A stretch of 29,293 nt of DNA, from NCBI GenBank assembly GCA_900554205.1, contig USGM01000030.1:1-29293 (forward strand). Direction: 5' to 3'. A program made the position numbers and the translations under genes. The notes under the pieces were generated by a model. The model was not told where the DNA came from, ran no database searches, and was given only the letters and a program-made list of their open reading frames with translations. The DNA comes from an uncultured Lachnospiraceae bacterium (lineage in GTDB: Bacteria; Bacillota; Clostridia; Lachnospirales; Lachnospiraceae). Shown here piece by piece: positions 15,883 to 23,281 of the stretch. How positions within the stretch are numbered: the stretch's first letter is position 1; each line of letters opens with the position of its first letter.

Positions 15883-15949
15883 GTTCTTTACACCGCCTTT
15901 TTCCTTCGGCGGATTCGGGATTTTGACTATTTCTTTTTCAAGGGCCTTA

Positions 15950-15958
15950 TGCTATACT
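15950..15958 (+). promoter_or_regulatory. extended -10 promoter for the dnaD-like gene
   Basis: TGCTATACT carries the TG of an extended -10 and a TATACT hexamer, 52 bp before the dnaD-like start codon. No good -35 is seen at 17 bp, as is common with extended -10 promoters or activated ones. The DnaA-box cluster ends about 68 bp upstream. Confidence 0.5.
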
Positions 15959-16010
15959 TTGTCTACTGCGGAAAATTGTCCGTTATATTTTAAAGAGGGA
16001 AGTGTAGCTG

Positions 16011-17099
16011 ATGGCACGTTTAACGATTTATAAGGATAATGATGTGGATTCTACTGTTGTGTCCAATCTTTTTATTGATGAATATATGAAGGATGCCAAT
16101 GACGCACAGCTGAAGGTCTACCTTTATCTGCTCCGCATGATGAATGCGCACCTGGCTACCAGTGTGTCTGATATTGCAGACAAGTTTAACCACACTGAAA
16201 AGGAAGTGGTTCGTGCCCTCAAATTCTGGGAAAAGAACGGGCTTCTAACGCTTGACTTTGATGAGGACAAGACCCTTGTCGGAATCCATATCCGTGATCT
16301 GAATACTGCTGACAGCGCAAAGAGCCGCCGTGGTCAGGAGGTCTCCTCCTTCGTTCCCATTCCGGCTACAACTGTACAGGCTGCCGCTGCCCCGGCGGCT
16401 CCGGCTTCCGAAACCCCGGACAACCCTTTCGAGAAACCTGTCTACTCCGCCGATCAGCTGAGAGAGTTCAAAAACCGTCAGGACACGGCGCAGCTCCTCT
16501 TCATCGCGGAGTCCTATATCGGAAGACCCTTGACACCGTCGGAGATGAAAACGATTCTGTATTTCAAGGATGTACTGCACTTTTCGGATGACCTGACCGA
16601 TTACCTTTTACAGTACTGCGTTGACCGCGGAAAAAAGGACTTCAAGTACATAGAAAAGGTTGCCGTCAACTGGGCAGAGTCCGGTATCACCACACCGAAG
16701 CAGGCACAGAAGGTTTCCGCACGCTACGACAAAAATGTCTATGCAATTATGAATGAGCTTGGCAAGAGCGGTTCCCCGACCCAGAAGGAAGCGGAATACA
16801 TTACTCGCTGGATACAGGAATACGGTTTTGCAAACGACATCATTTTTGAAGCCTGCGAGCGCACTGTCATGGCAACCGACAAGAACCGTTTTGAATATGC
16901 CGAACGCATTCTTCAGAACTGGCATGAACAAAATGTGCATCACAAATCTGATATCTGTAAAATAGACGAGCTCTATCAGCAGCGCAAAAAGAGTTCCACT
17001 GCAACCGTGGTGACGAAACCACATGCAAACCGCTTTAACCAGTTCTCCCAGAACACCTATGACTTCGATGCGCTGGAAAAAGAACTTTTAAGTAATTAA
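16011..17099 (+). CDS. DnaD-domain replication initiation/primosome protein
   Basis: A 362-residue protein of the DnaD/DnaB(Bsu) family, which bridges DnaA-opened DNA and the helicase loader in Firmicutes. The N-terminal part (about 1-95) is winged-helix-like (SVSDIADKFNHTEKEVVRALKFWEKNGLL). An Ala/Pro-rich linker (about 117-145) follows. Two copies of the C-terminal DnaD fold are recognisable by the YxxxIxxxW-type motif: YIEKVAVNWAESGI in the first and YAERILQNWHEQNV in the second. Bacillus DnaD has one such copy and DnaB has two, so this may combine both roles. AGAGGGAAG lies upstream of the ATG. It is followed 16 bp later by the DnaC/DnaI-like gene and preceded by seven DnaA boxes, which strongly supports a role in replication initiation. 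Confidence 0.93.
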   Translation: MARLTIYKDNDVDSTVVSNLFIDEYMKDANDAQLKVYLYLLRMMNAHLATSVSDIADKFNHTEKEVVRALKFWEKNGLLTLDFDEDKTLVGIHIRDLNTADSAKSRRGQEVSSFVPIPATTVQAAAAPAAPASETPDNPFEKPVYSADQLREFKNRQDTAQLLFIAESYIGRPLTPSEMKTILYFKDVLHFSDDLTDYLLQYCVDRGKKDFKYIEKVAVNWAESGITTPKQAQKVSARYDKNVYAIMNELGKSGSPTQKEAEYITRWIQEYGFANDIIFEACERTVMATDKNRFEYAERILQNWHEQNVHHKSDICKIDELYQQRKKSSTATVVTKPHANRFNQFSQNTYDFDALEKELLSN

Positions 17100-17115
17100 G
17101 ACAAGGAGAATCGCC

Positions 17116-18102
17116 GTGGCACTGAACAACGCCCAATATGAGTCTATCATACGCGACTATGAGCACATCAGGGATGCCAACCGGCATACCCTCGAATCCC
17201 GGAAGGCTGAAGTGTATCAGACAATCCCGGAATATCGGGAGCTGGAGGACTCCATCAGCACGCTTTCGGTCTCCGCCGCAAAAGCCATGCTCGCCGGAGA
17301 TGACAGTGCCCGCGACCGGCTTCATGACAGTCTGCTCCATATCAGACAAAGCCAACAGGCTCTGCTGGCCTCAGCCGGTCTGCCCGCAGATTATCTGAAG
17401 CCTGTCTATCGCTGCCCCGCATGTGAGGACACCGGATATATCACGGACGAAAATAACCTCAAGCAAAAGTGCAGCTGTTTTCGCCAGCGTGAAATTTCCA
17501 TTCTCTATTCACAATCGAATATTCAGGACATGATTTCCCGGGAAAATTTCTCAACTCTCTCCACTGAATATTATCAGGGCGAGGATTTACGGCGCTTTGA
17601 GACCGCTGTGGATTTATGCTGGAATTTTATAAAAAACTTTAATCAGGACTACCACAATATTCTCTTTTATGGTACAGTAGGTACGGGCAAAAGCTTTTTA
17701 TCAGGCTGCATTGCAAAGGAACTGATCGATCAGGGCTGTTCTGTCATCTATTTCAGCTCTTCCAGTCTCTTTGATATGCTTGCGCGATATTCCTTTGATT
17801 ATAAGGAAAAGGAAGCCCTGCAGGATTTCTGTGAAGATATCTATGGCTGTGATCTGCTGATTATTGATGACCTCGGAACCGAGATTACCAATACCTTTGT
17901 CGCCTCGCAGCTGTTCTCCTGTCTCAACGAACGCGGACTGCGCAAGAAGGCGATGATTATTTCCACAAATCTGAGTTTAGAGGAGCTTCGTGACCGCTAT
18001 TCGGATCGCATTTTTTCCCGGATTACCAGTTCCTTCTCTCTCTGTAAGCTGACCGGTCAGGATATCCGTATCTGCAAGAAGCGCAACAGACAGCGCCAGT
18101 AA
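17116..18102 (+). CDS. DnaC/DnaI-like helicase loader ATPase
   Basis: A 328-residue AAA+ protein. The N-terminal region carries a zinc-binding-like CPAC...CSC set (Cys100, Cys103, Cys119, Cys121), as in DnaI/DnaC loaders. Walker A GTVGTGKS is at 186-193, Walker B DLLIIDDLGTE at about 246-256, a sensor-1 segment ISTNLS follows, and an arginine-finger candidate is in SDRIFSRI near the C-terminus. Such loaders place the replicative helicase on origin DNA. The start is GTG at 17116 with AAGGAGA 6 nt upstream. IstB transposition helpers share this fold, but the zinc-binding N-terminus, the DnaD-like partner and the absence of any transposase argue for a chromosomal loader. Confidence 0.93.
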   Translation: MALNNAQYESIIRDYEHIRDANRHTLESRKAEVYQTIPEYRELEDSISTLSVSAAKAMLAGDDSARDRLHDSLLHIRQSQQALLASAGLPADYLKPVYRCPACEDTGYITDENNLKQKCSCFRQREISILYSQSNIQDMISRENFSTLSTEYYQGEDLRRFETAVDLCWNFIKNFNQDYHNILFYGTVGTGKSFLSGCIAKELIDQGCSVIYFSSSSLFDMLARYSFDYKEKEALQDFCEDIYGCDLLIIDDLGTEITNTFVASQLFSCLNERGLRKKAMIISTNLSLEELRDRYSDRIFSRITSSFSLCKLTGQDIRICKKRNRQRQ

Positions 18103-18187
18103 ATATGCGTTTATCAGCAACGCAGACATGCAGGCATTTGTTCCAAAGATACTAATTTAATTGAAAAAGAAAAGTGAGGATGTATTC

Positions 18188-19372
18188 ATGGGTAACCGCG
18201 AAGAGAAAAGAAATCTGGAAACAATTCCCGTAGGCTCTCTGGGAATGATCGCATTGGAGGGGTGCAGACCTCTGGGCGAAAAGGTAGATCAATACCTTGT
18301 TAAATGGCGGGCAGAAAGAGAGAGCGAGCACAAAGAATCCCTCGCTTTTTCGGGCTATCAGCGTAATTCCTATCTGCTGAATGCCAAGGTTCCCCGCTTC
18401 GGTTCAGGCGAAGCAAAGGGAATGATTCTGGAATCTGTACGCGGAACGGATCTTTATCTTCTGGTTGATGTATGTAATTATTCCCTGACCTATTCCCTCT
18501 GCGGACATGAGAACCACATGTCCCCGGACGATCATTATCAGGATCTGAAAAGAATCATCGCTGCTGTCGGCGGTAAGGCAAGAAGAATCACCGTCATCAT
18601 GCCTTTCCTCTACGAGAGCCGTCAGCACAAGAGAACTGCCAGAGAATCACTTGACTGCGCACTTGCTCTGCAGGAGCTGGTTCAGATGGGCGTTGACAAC
18701 ATTATCACCTTCGACGCACATGATCCAAGAGTACAGAACGCAATCCCTCTGCATGGCTTTGAAACCGTCCAGCCGGCTTACCAGTTCATCAAGGGTCTGC
18801 TGCGCAATGTAAAGGATCTGAAAATCGACTCCGATCATATGATGGTTATCAGCCCGGACGAAGGCGGCATGGGACGTGCAATCTACATTGCCAACGTGCT
18901 CGGTCTGGACATGGGTATGTTCTACAAGCGCCGCGATTACACCAAGATTGTAAACGGACGCAACCCCATTGTTGCTCATGAGTTCCTCGGCACCAGTGTT
19001 GAGGGCAAGGACATGATCATTATCGACGATATGATTTCTTCCGGCGAGAGCGTCCTCGAGGTTGCTGCTGCCCTGAAGGAAAGAAAGGCAAACCGCATCT
19101 TTGTCTTCTCTACGTTCGGTCTGTTTACCAGTGGACTGGACAAGTTTGACAAGGCATTTGAAAATAACGTTATAGACAAGGTTCTCACCACAAACCTTGT
19201 TTATCAGACACCTGAACTGTTACAGAGAGAATGGTATATCAGCTGTGACCTCAGCAAGTACATTGCCTATATCATTGATACGCTGAACCATGACTCCTCT
19301 ATCAGCGATCTTCTGAACCCCAATGAGAGAATTCAGAACATCGTTTCCAAGTACAAAAAAGGAGAACTGTAA
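18188..19372 (+). CDS. prs: ribose-phosphate pyrophosphokinase (PRPP synthetase)
   Basis: A 394-residue cytoplasmic enzyme that makes PRPP from ribose-5-phosphate and ATP for purine, pyrimidine, His, Trp and NAD synthesis. The PRPP-binding loop DMIIIDDMISSGES lies at about 275-288. The flexible-loop region (MPFLYESRQHKR), FDAHDPRVQNAI and MMVISPDEGGMGRA match the family. It is longer than the usual 315-residue enzymes, with extra residues at the N-terminus. A TTG at 18161 would extend it by 9 residues, but GTGAGGA lies 7 nt before the ATG at 18188, so that start is preferred. It lies 85 bp after the loader gene; the gap holds a small 6-bp hairpin (18106-18124) with no T-run. Co-transcription with dnaD/dnaC is possible. 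Confidence 0.94.
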   Translation: MGNREEKRNLETIPVGSLGMIALEGCRPLGEKVDQYLVKWRAERESEHKESLAFSGYQRNSYLLNAKVPRFGSGEAKGMILESVRGTDLYLLVDVCNYSLTYSLCGHENHMSPDDHYQDLKRIIAAVGGKARRITVIMPFLYESRQHKRTARESLDCALALQELVQMGVDNIITFDAHDPRVQNAIPLHGFETVQPAYQFIKGLLRNVKDLKIDSDHMMVISPDEGGMGRAIYIANVLGLDMGMFYKRRDYTKIVNGRNPIVAHEFLGTSVEGKDMIIIDDMISSGESVLEVAAALKERKANRIFVFSTFGLFTSGLDKFDKAFENNVIDKVLTTNLVYQTPELLQREWYISCDLSKYIAYIIDTLNHDSSISDLLNPNERIQNIVSKYKKGEL

Positions 19373-19390
19373 ACCAGCTCAAAATATAGG

Positions 19391-19419
19391 TTGACATTTA
19401 TCCCGCCATGTTATATAGT
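19391..19419 (+). promoter_or_regulatory. promoter for bioY
   Basis: A perfect TTGACA (19391-19396), a 17-bp spacer and TATAGT (19414-19419) form a strong sigma-A promoter. The predicted transcript start near 19426 is inside the BirA-like operator half-site. Confidence 0.75.
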
Positions 19420-19423
19420 TTGT

Positions 19424-19454
19424 TTGTTATCCGTCTTACATTTTCGGTTGACAA
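19424..19454 (+). promoter_or_regulatory. candidate BirA (biotin repressor) operator
   Basis: TTGTTATCC (19424-19432) and GGTTGACAA (19446-19454) are each one base from the half-sites TTGTTAACC and GGTTAACAA of Firmicute BirA operators, in the right orientation and 13 bp apart. The site covers the predicted start of transcription of bioY, where a repressor would block initiation. The assignment rests on motif resemblance and gene context. Confidence 0.55.
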
Positions 19455-19519
19455 TCATCTTATACAGCTGGCGGGATTTTTACGCCTGCTCGCCGTAGAA
19501 CGGCAGAATGCGAGGAAAT

Positions 19520-20089
19520 ATGAATACTACAGTTACCCAGAAAAGAAGTCTCTTTACAGTCAAGCAGCTCACTCTGGTCGGTCTGATGGCGGCAGTGTTA
19601 TGCATTTTAAGCCCACTCGCCCTGAGCATTCCAATCAGCCCCGTCCCCATCTCCCTTGGCACCCTTGCGATCTATTTCGTCATCTCCGTGCTCGGCATGA
19701 AGCTCGGTACGATCAGCGTCGCAATCTATATTTTGCTTGGTCTGGCAGGCATCCCGGTATTTGCAGGCTATACCTCCGGTCCCGGCAAGCTCTTAGGTCC
19801 TACCGGCGGATACATTATCGGCTATCTCTTCATGGCATTGATCTGCGGTTTCTTTGTCGATAAGTTTTCCCGTAACATCCCCCTGTACCTTCTGGGTATG
19901 GTTCTCGGTACTGCCGTATGCTACCTGTTCGGCACACTGTGGCTCGCTTATCAGATGAACCTCACCTTCCCGAAGGCGCTGATGGCAGGCGTTATCCCCT
20001 ACATTCCCGCTGACATTGTCAAGCTGGTCATCGCAACGGCGATTGGCTTCCAGATACGGAAAAGATTAGTAAAGGCAGAGCTGTTGTAA
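19520..20089 (+). CDS. bioY: biotin transporter BioY (ECF S component)
   Basis: A small membrane protein with about six helices that captures biotin and works with a shared ECF energising module. BioY features include ISPVPISLGTLAIYFVISVLG, the GLAGIPVFAGYTSGPGKLLGPTGGYIIGY region and the late AGVIPYIPADIVKLVIA segment. The start is uncertain: an ATG at 19508 would add 4 residues but has no Shine-Dalgarno, while the ATG at 19520 has GAGGA closely before it, giving 189 residues. No EcfA or EcfT genes are in the window, so it probably shares a module encoded elsewhere. Its stop codon lies within the following terminator hairpin. Confidence 0.95.
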   Translation: MNTTVTQKRSLFTVKQLTLVGLMAAVLCILSPLALSIPISPVPISLGTLAIYFVISVLGMKLGTISVAIYILLGLAGIPVFAGYTSGPGKLLGPTGGYIIGYLFMALICGFFVDKFSRNIPLYLLGMVLGTAVCYLFGTLWLAYQMNLTFPKALMAGVIPYIPADIVKLVIATAIGFQIRKRLVKAELL

Positions 20090-20108
20090 GCTCTGCCCTT
20101 GCTTTTTC
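20074..20108 (+). terminator. intrinsic terminator overlapping the bioY stop codon
   Basis: A 9-bp stem (20074-20082 with 20089-20097) and a 6-nt loop, followed by a T-rich stretch (20099-20108) interrupted by GC. The bioY stop (20087-20089) lies in the loop and the 3' arm. The T-rich stretch also holds the -35 of the next promoter. Confidence 0.75.
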
Positions 20109-20127
20109 TCCTCTTCCGTGCTATACT
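20099..20127 (+). promoter_or_regulatory. promoter for queT
   Basis: TTGCTT (20099-20104), a 17-bp spacer and an extended -10 TGCTATACT (20119-20127). Transcription would start near 20134, leaving a 60-nt leader that is just large enough for the candidate riboswitch. Confidence 0.6.
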
Positions 20128-20142
20128 CACTATCGTGCATTC

Positions 20143-20185
20143 CGAGTGTTCGAGACCTTCCACTCGTAAAACAAAACTAAAGGAG
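20143..20185 (+). ncRNA. preQ1-I-like riboswitch candidate in the queT leader
   Basis: A 6-bp stem (20143-20148 with 20161-20166) encloses a 12-nt loop beginning TTCGAG, followed by an A-rich tail AAAACAAAACTAAAGGAG that runs into the Shine-Dalgarno. This is the layout of the small preQ1-I pseudoknot: a short hairpin, an A-rich tail, then ACTAA near GGAG. It sits directly before a queuosine-precursor transporter gene. The loop differs from the usual TTCTAGC form and the pseudoknot pairing is not perfect by eye, so this is a candidate only. Confidence 0.4.
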
Positions 20186-20193
20186 AACTGAAT

Positions 20194-20727
20194 ATGAAAA
20201 ACAAGAAAGTATTGTTCCTCGTCCAGGCGGCAATGATTGCCGCTATCTATGTTGTGCTGACCTATTTTATCAGCGCATTCAACCTTGCCTCCGGTGCCAT
20301 ACAGGTACGGATTTCCGAGGCGCTCGTTATCCTCCCGTATTTCACCCCTGCTGCCATACCCGGACTTTTTCTCGGCTGTCTGCTCAGCAACCTTCTGACT
20401 GGCGGCATGATCTGGGATGTTATATTCGGAAGCCTTGCCACGCTCCTCGGTGCAGTCGGCACATGGCTGTTATGCCGCAGCTCCGCTTCCGCTTCGCCAT
20501 CAGAAAAGAGCAGCGATTCCGCTTCACTTAAGAAGTGGCTTGCTCCGCTGCCCCCTATCATTTCCAACACGCTGATCATACCCTTTGTGCTGTATTACGC
20601 CTATCAGTTTCCCGGCTCCATCCCCTATTTCATGCTGACCGTAGGGCTTGGTGAAATTATCTCCTGCGGGATCCTTGGGCTTCTTCTGCTCAACCTCCTG
20701 AACAAGTACCGGAAATATATCTTTTAA
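20194..20727 (+). CDS. queT: QueT-family queuosine precursor transporter (ECF S component)
   Basis: A 177-residue membrane protein matching the QueT family: AAMIAAIYVVLTYFISAFNLASGAIQVRISEALVILPYFTP, then LGCLLSNLLTGGMIWDVIFGSLATLLGA and a C-terminal segment with PPIISNTLIIPFVLYYAY. It is expected to bind preQ0/preQ1-type precursors and use a shared ECF module. Residues about 96-113 form a Ser-rich polar insertion between membrane helices, longer than I expect for the family. AAAGGAG lies 9 nt before the ATG, at the end of the riboswitch-like leader. Its TAA interleaves with the stop of the convergent gene inside a TTAA (20724-20727). Confidence 0.93.
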   Translation: MKNKKVLFLVQAAMIAAIYVVLTYFISAFNLASGAIQVRISEALVILPYFTPAAIPGLFLGCLLSNLLTGGMIWDVIFGSLATLLGAVGTWLLCRSSASASPSEKSSDSASLKKWLAPLPPIISNTLIIPFVLYYAYQFPGSIPYFMLTVGLGEIISCGILGLLLLNLLNKYRKYIF

Positions 20728-23255
20728 TCTGTATTTCTGGTGTAGGTAATAAAGCAATTACCATTCTGGGCAAACCATTCCGTGGAATCGTTCATCCCCT
20801 TCTTATACAGAGTGCCGGTGGACGGTTCCATGATTACTACATTGTACTCATTGAAGCCCGTCACAAGAACCGCTTCCCCGTTTTCAAGCAGTGCCAGCAC
20901 CGGAATATCCTTATTTACATAGTATAGCATAGCGTCGAGGCTGCAGCCGGTCATATCGAGTACCTTCGCATCCTCCAGATTATCCTGTAACACATCCAGC
21001 ACCGTCTGCCCCTGCGCCAGCAGGTATTCCGAGTTTCTCACAAGTCCCTCAAACTTAAAGATCGTGTCCAGACAGGTCGCCAGACTATCCTTCTCATCGG
21101 TCACAGCTGTCGCTTTGATCGCCATAATCTGATTTCTGGTGACACGGTTTCCCTTCAGCCAGATACATTCGCCGCGATCATTCACCACGACACCCGCGAT
21201 GGCGTAAGCCTGATTTACCGCACTGGCAGGAGACAGGAAGATATTGTCAATTCCATAAGGGCCATAGACATAATACCTGTTCAGGTCTTTTTCATCGTTG
21301 AGCGCCAGCGTTCTTCCGCCCTCGAACACAACCTCCTTGGGATTGAGCACCTTGAGCGCCTTTGTATCAATTTCCGCCTTCATCTGAATCTGCACATAGC
21401 GCTCATACAGATCAATGTCGGCAGTCACGACAACATTTTTTCCCTCCTCGGAATCCATATTGTTCATGATGTGATCCTGATCCGTTTCCTTGTACTCGCC
21501 GGCAGCGGTTCTCACCACCCTGTCGAGCACAATCTGATTATTCTCGACTGTGCAGCCCGTGATATAAGTCTCTTCCTGACTATATGCCTTGAGCAGTTCC
21601 CCGGCAGAATTGCAGATACAGACTTTGTACATGGGGAAGAATATCCGCCCGGACTTCTCCCGGACAATGTCCTCCGTCCGCGCCACGCCGTAGATGATGT
21701 CTTCGTCCATAAAGCCCAGCGGCATAATTGCCTCGCCGTCAGCCACCGTCACCGTCTTTTTCACGTCTGCATTCAGGTTTCTGATGTTCAGCACTGTGCT
21801 GTGGTACACATCCTCTCCCTCCGGCCAGACTGCAATCTTATGATTTTCCGATACCCGGAGACTTCCATCCTGCACAATGTCGATCAGCTTCGTATAGGTT
21901 CTTCCGTTGAGATCCGCCTTATATACCGCATAATCCAGATTCAGATAGAGCTGTCCGTCACGGTTCAGGTACAGCAGCTTATCCAGCTCCGCCGCCAGCA
22001 CCGCATATGTCTTGTCAGAGGGGATGTAGACTAATTCCTCTATCGTGTTCAGGCTGCTGTTGTAAGTATAAATCTGGATTCCGACCTTGCCCTCATGTCT
22101 TCCGCGGTTCATATATCCATAGACCGCAAACTGGACGTTTCCGCCCTCGTCCACATCGAGAATCTTTATGGCATGCTGGTCGTACAGTGTCCTGCTATCC
22201 GCGCTCGCTTTGTCGTAGAAGCTGAAAATGACCGTGAGCTTATTCGTGCTGACATCATAGCTGAACAGACGGTTTGCCACCTCAAAGACGACAATGTTTC
22301 CATCCTCGCTCTCGAGCATGGACACCTCCGGGTCTGTGATGCCGAGCAGTATCTTGTCGTTGCCGTACATACTCTCCGTATCCGGTATCTGGGTCATTGT
22401 CCTCTCATAGTCCAACAGGTACATTCTGTCCGCCGAATACCTGACGCGGTAATATTCCTCCGCCAGATAATAGGTCATCTGCTTTCCGTCTGATGTTGCC
22501 ACGACGTAATCAACAAGGAAGGATGCCGTCTGACTGGCAATTTCCCGCAGCTGATAGCTTGGCTCTATAACCTCTGTGACATTCAGGTCGCCCCATGTGA
22601 TCTGTCGGAAGCTGCTGTGGATGTTTACCTTGTGAAAGCTGCTGTTGTCCTCCAGTCTGGAGTTTGTCTCCAGATACTTCGTGAGCTCCCTCGCCGCCTC
22701 CCTGTCGTACAGACGCCCGTGAAAGTCCGTCACAAATTCCAGCTTCTCCGCGACATGCAGATTTTCACTCCAGACAGCCCTTGTATAATAGTAAACCTTC
22801 CTGCTATCATCCAGCTCCAAAATGACTGCCAGAGAATACTCTGTGTCCGTCTCAATCAGATCCTTGAGTGCTATCCTGCCGCTGATCCTCCGGCTGCTTA
22901 CCGTGTAATCCGTGATCTCCGTGTTCTCGATCAGTCTCGAACCGTCCCTGCTTCTCACCTCAATGGAAACTGCTGTTATATTTTCACCATAAGTATCAAT
23001 AAAAAATCCCGTATCACGCGCCGCGCCCAGCACCGTCACGGTATCCCTCTGGAATGCCACATCCATCGGCTCCGTATACCCATGCAGCCGGTTATATTCT
23101 GTCCCATCCAGTCCCATGCTCAGAACAGGAAGCGATGCCTCCGACATCTCGATTGTCAGATTGTCATGCCCTTTATTCATAATCCTGCCGCCGATGATCA
23201 GGGTCAGTATGAATGCAGCTATGAATACAAAAAACTTCACAATGCTCTTTTTCAT
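20724..23255 (-). CDS. membrane-anchored extracellular protein with degenerate C39-like tail, function unknown
   Basis: An 843-residue protein I cannot name. An N-terminal helix (about residues 6-24) anchors it, with the rest outside. The next part is beta-rich, and about residues 300-600 contain short repeats of the type seen in beta-propellers (LFSYDVSTNKLTVI, IYTYNSSLNTIEEL, YKADLNGRTYTKLI). The C-terminal 150 residues resemble a C39-type papain-like fold (SLATCLDTIFKFEG, then DIPVLALLENGEAVLVTGFNEYNVVIMEPSTG), but the expected catalytic Cys position holds Ser and the His position holds Glu, so it is probably inactive. A TTG at 23267 gives a longer frame; the ATG at 23255 has GGAGA about 5 nt upstream and is preferred. 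It follows the methyltransferase gene by 26 bp. Confidence 0.85.
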   Translation of the reverse strand: MKKSIVKFFVFIAAFILTLIIGGRIMNKGHDNLTIEMSEASLPVLSMGLDGTEYNRLHGYTEPMDVAFQRDTVTVLGAARDTGFFIDTYGENITAVSIEVRSRDGSRLIENTEITDYTVSSRRISGRIALKDLIETDTEYSLAVILELDDSRKVYYYTRAVWSENLHVAEKLEFVTDFHGRLYDREAARELTKYLETNSRLEDNSSFHKVNIHSSFRQITWGDLNVTEVIEPSYQLREIASQTASFLVDYVVATSDGKQMTYYLAEEYYRVRYSADRMYLLDYERTMTQIPDTESMYGNDKILLGITDPEVSMLESEDGNIVVFEVANRLFSYDVSTNKLTVIFSFYDKASADSRTLYDQHAIKILDVDEGGNVQFAVYGYMNRGRHEGKVGIQIYTYNSSLNTIEELVYIPSDKTYAVLAAELDKLLYLNRDGQLYLNLDYAVYKADLNGRTYTKLIDIVQDGSLRVSENHKIAVWPEGEDVYHSTVLNIRNLNADVKKTVTVADGEAIMPLGFMDEDIIYGVARTEDIVREKSGRIFFPMYKVCICNSAGELLKAYSQEETYITGCTVENNQIVLDRVVRTAAGEYKETDQDHIMNNMDSEEGKNVVVTADIDLYERYVQIQMKAEIDTKALKVLNPKEVVFEGGRTLALNDEKDLNRYYVYGPYGIDNIFLSPASAVNQAYAIAGVVVNDRGECIWLKGNRVTRNQIMAIKATAVTDEKDSLATCLDTIFKFEGLVRNSEYLLAQGQTVLDVLQDNLEDAKVLDMTGCSLDAMLYYVNKDIPVLALLENGEAVLVTGFNEYNVVIMEPSTGTLYKKGMNDSTEWFAQNGNCFITYTRNTD

Positions 23256-23281
23256 AGAAATCTCCAATATTGCGCTGCTCT

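Noticed and set aside
15893..15912. CCGCC...GGCGG inverted repeat as a murC terminator
   Set aside because: Only 5 bp with a 10-nt loop and no T-run directly after it; too weak to call.
15748..16010. The DnaA-box cluster as the main chromosomal origin (oriC)
   Set aside because: No dnaA, dnaN, recF, gyrB or rpmH nearby, and gene direction does not change symmetrically here. A GC-skew calculation would decide; by eye I see no clear flip.
17116..18102. The AAA+ gene as an IstB transposition helper
   Set aside because: No IstA-like transposase or terminal repeats; the zinc-binding N-terminus and DnaD-like neighbour fit a helicase loader.
18106..18124. Hairpin after the loader gene as a terminator
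   Set aside because: A 6-bp stem with no T-run; not enough to claim termination before prs.
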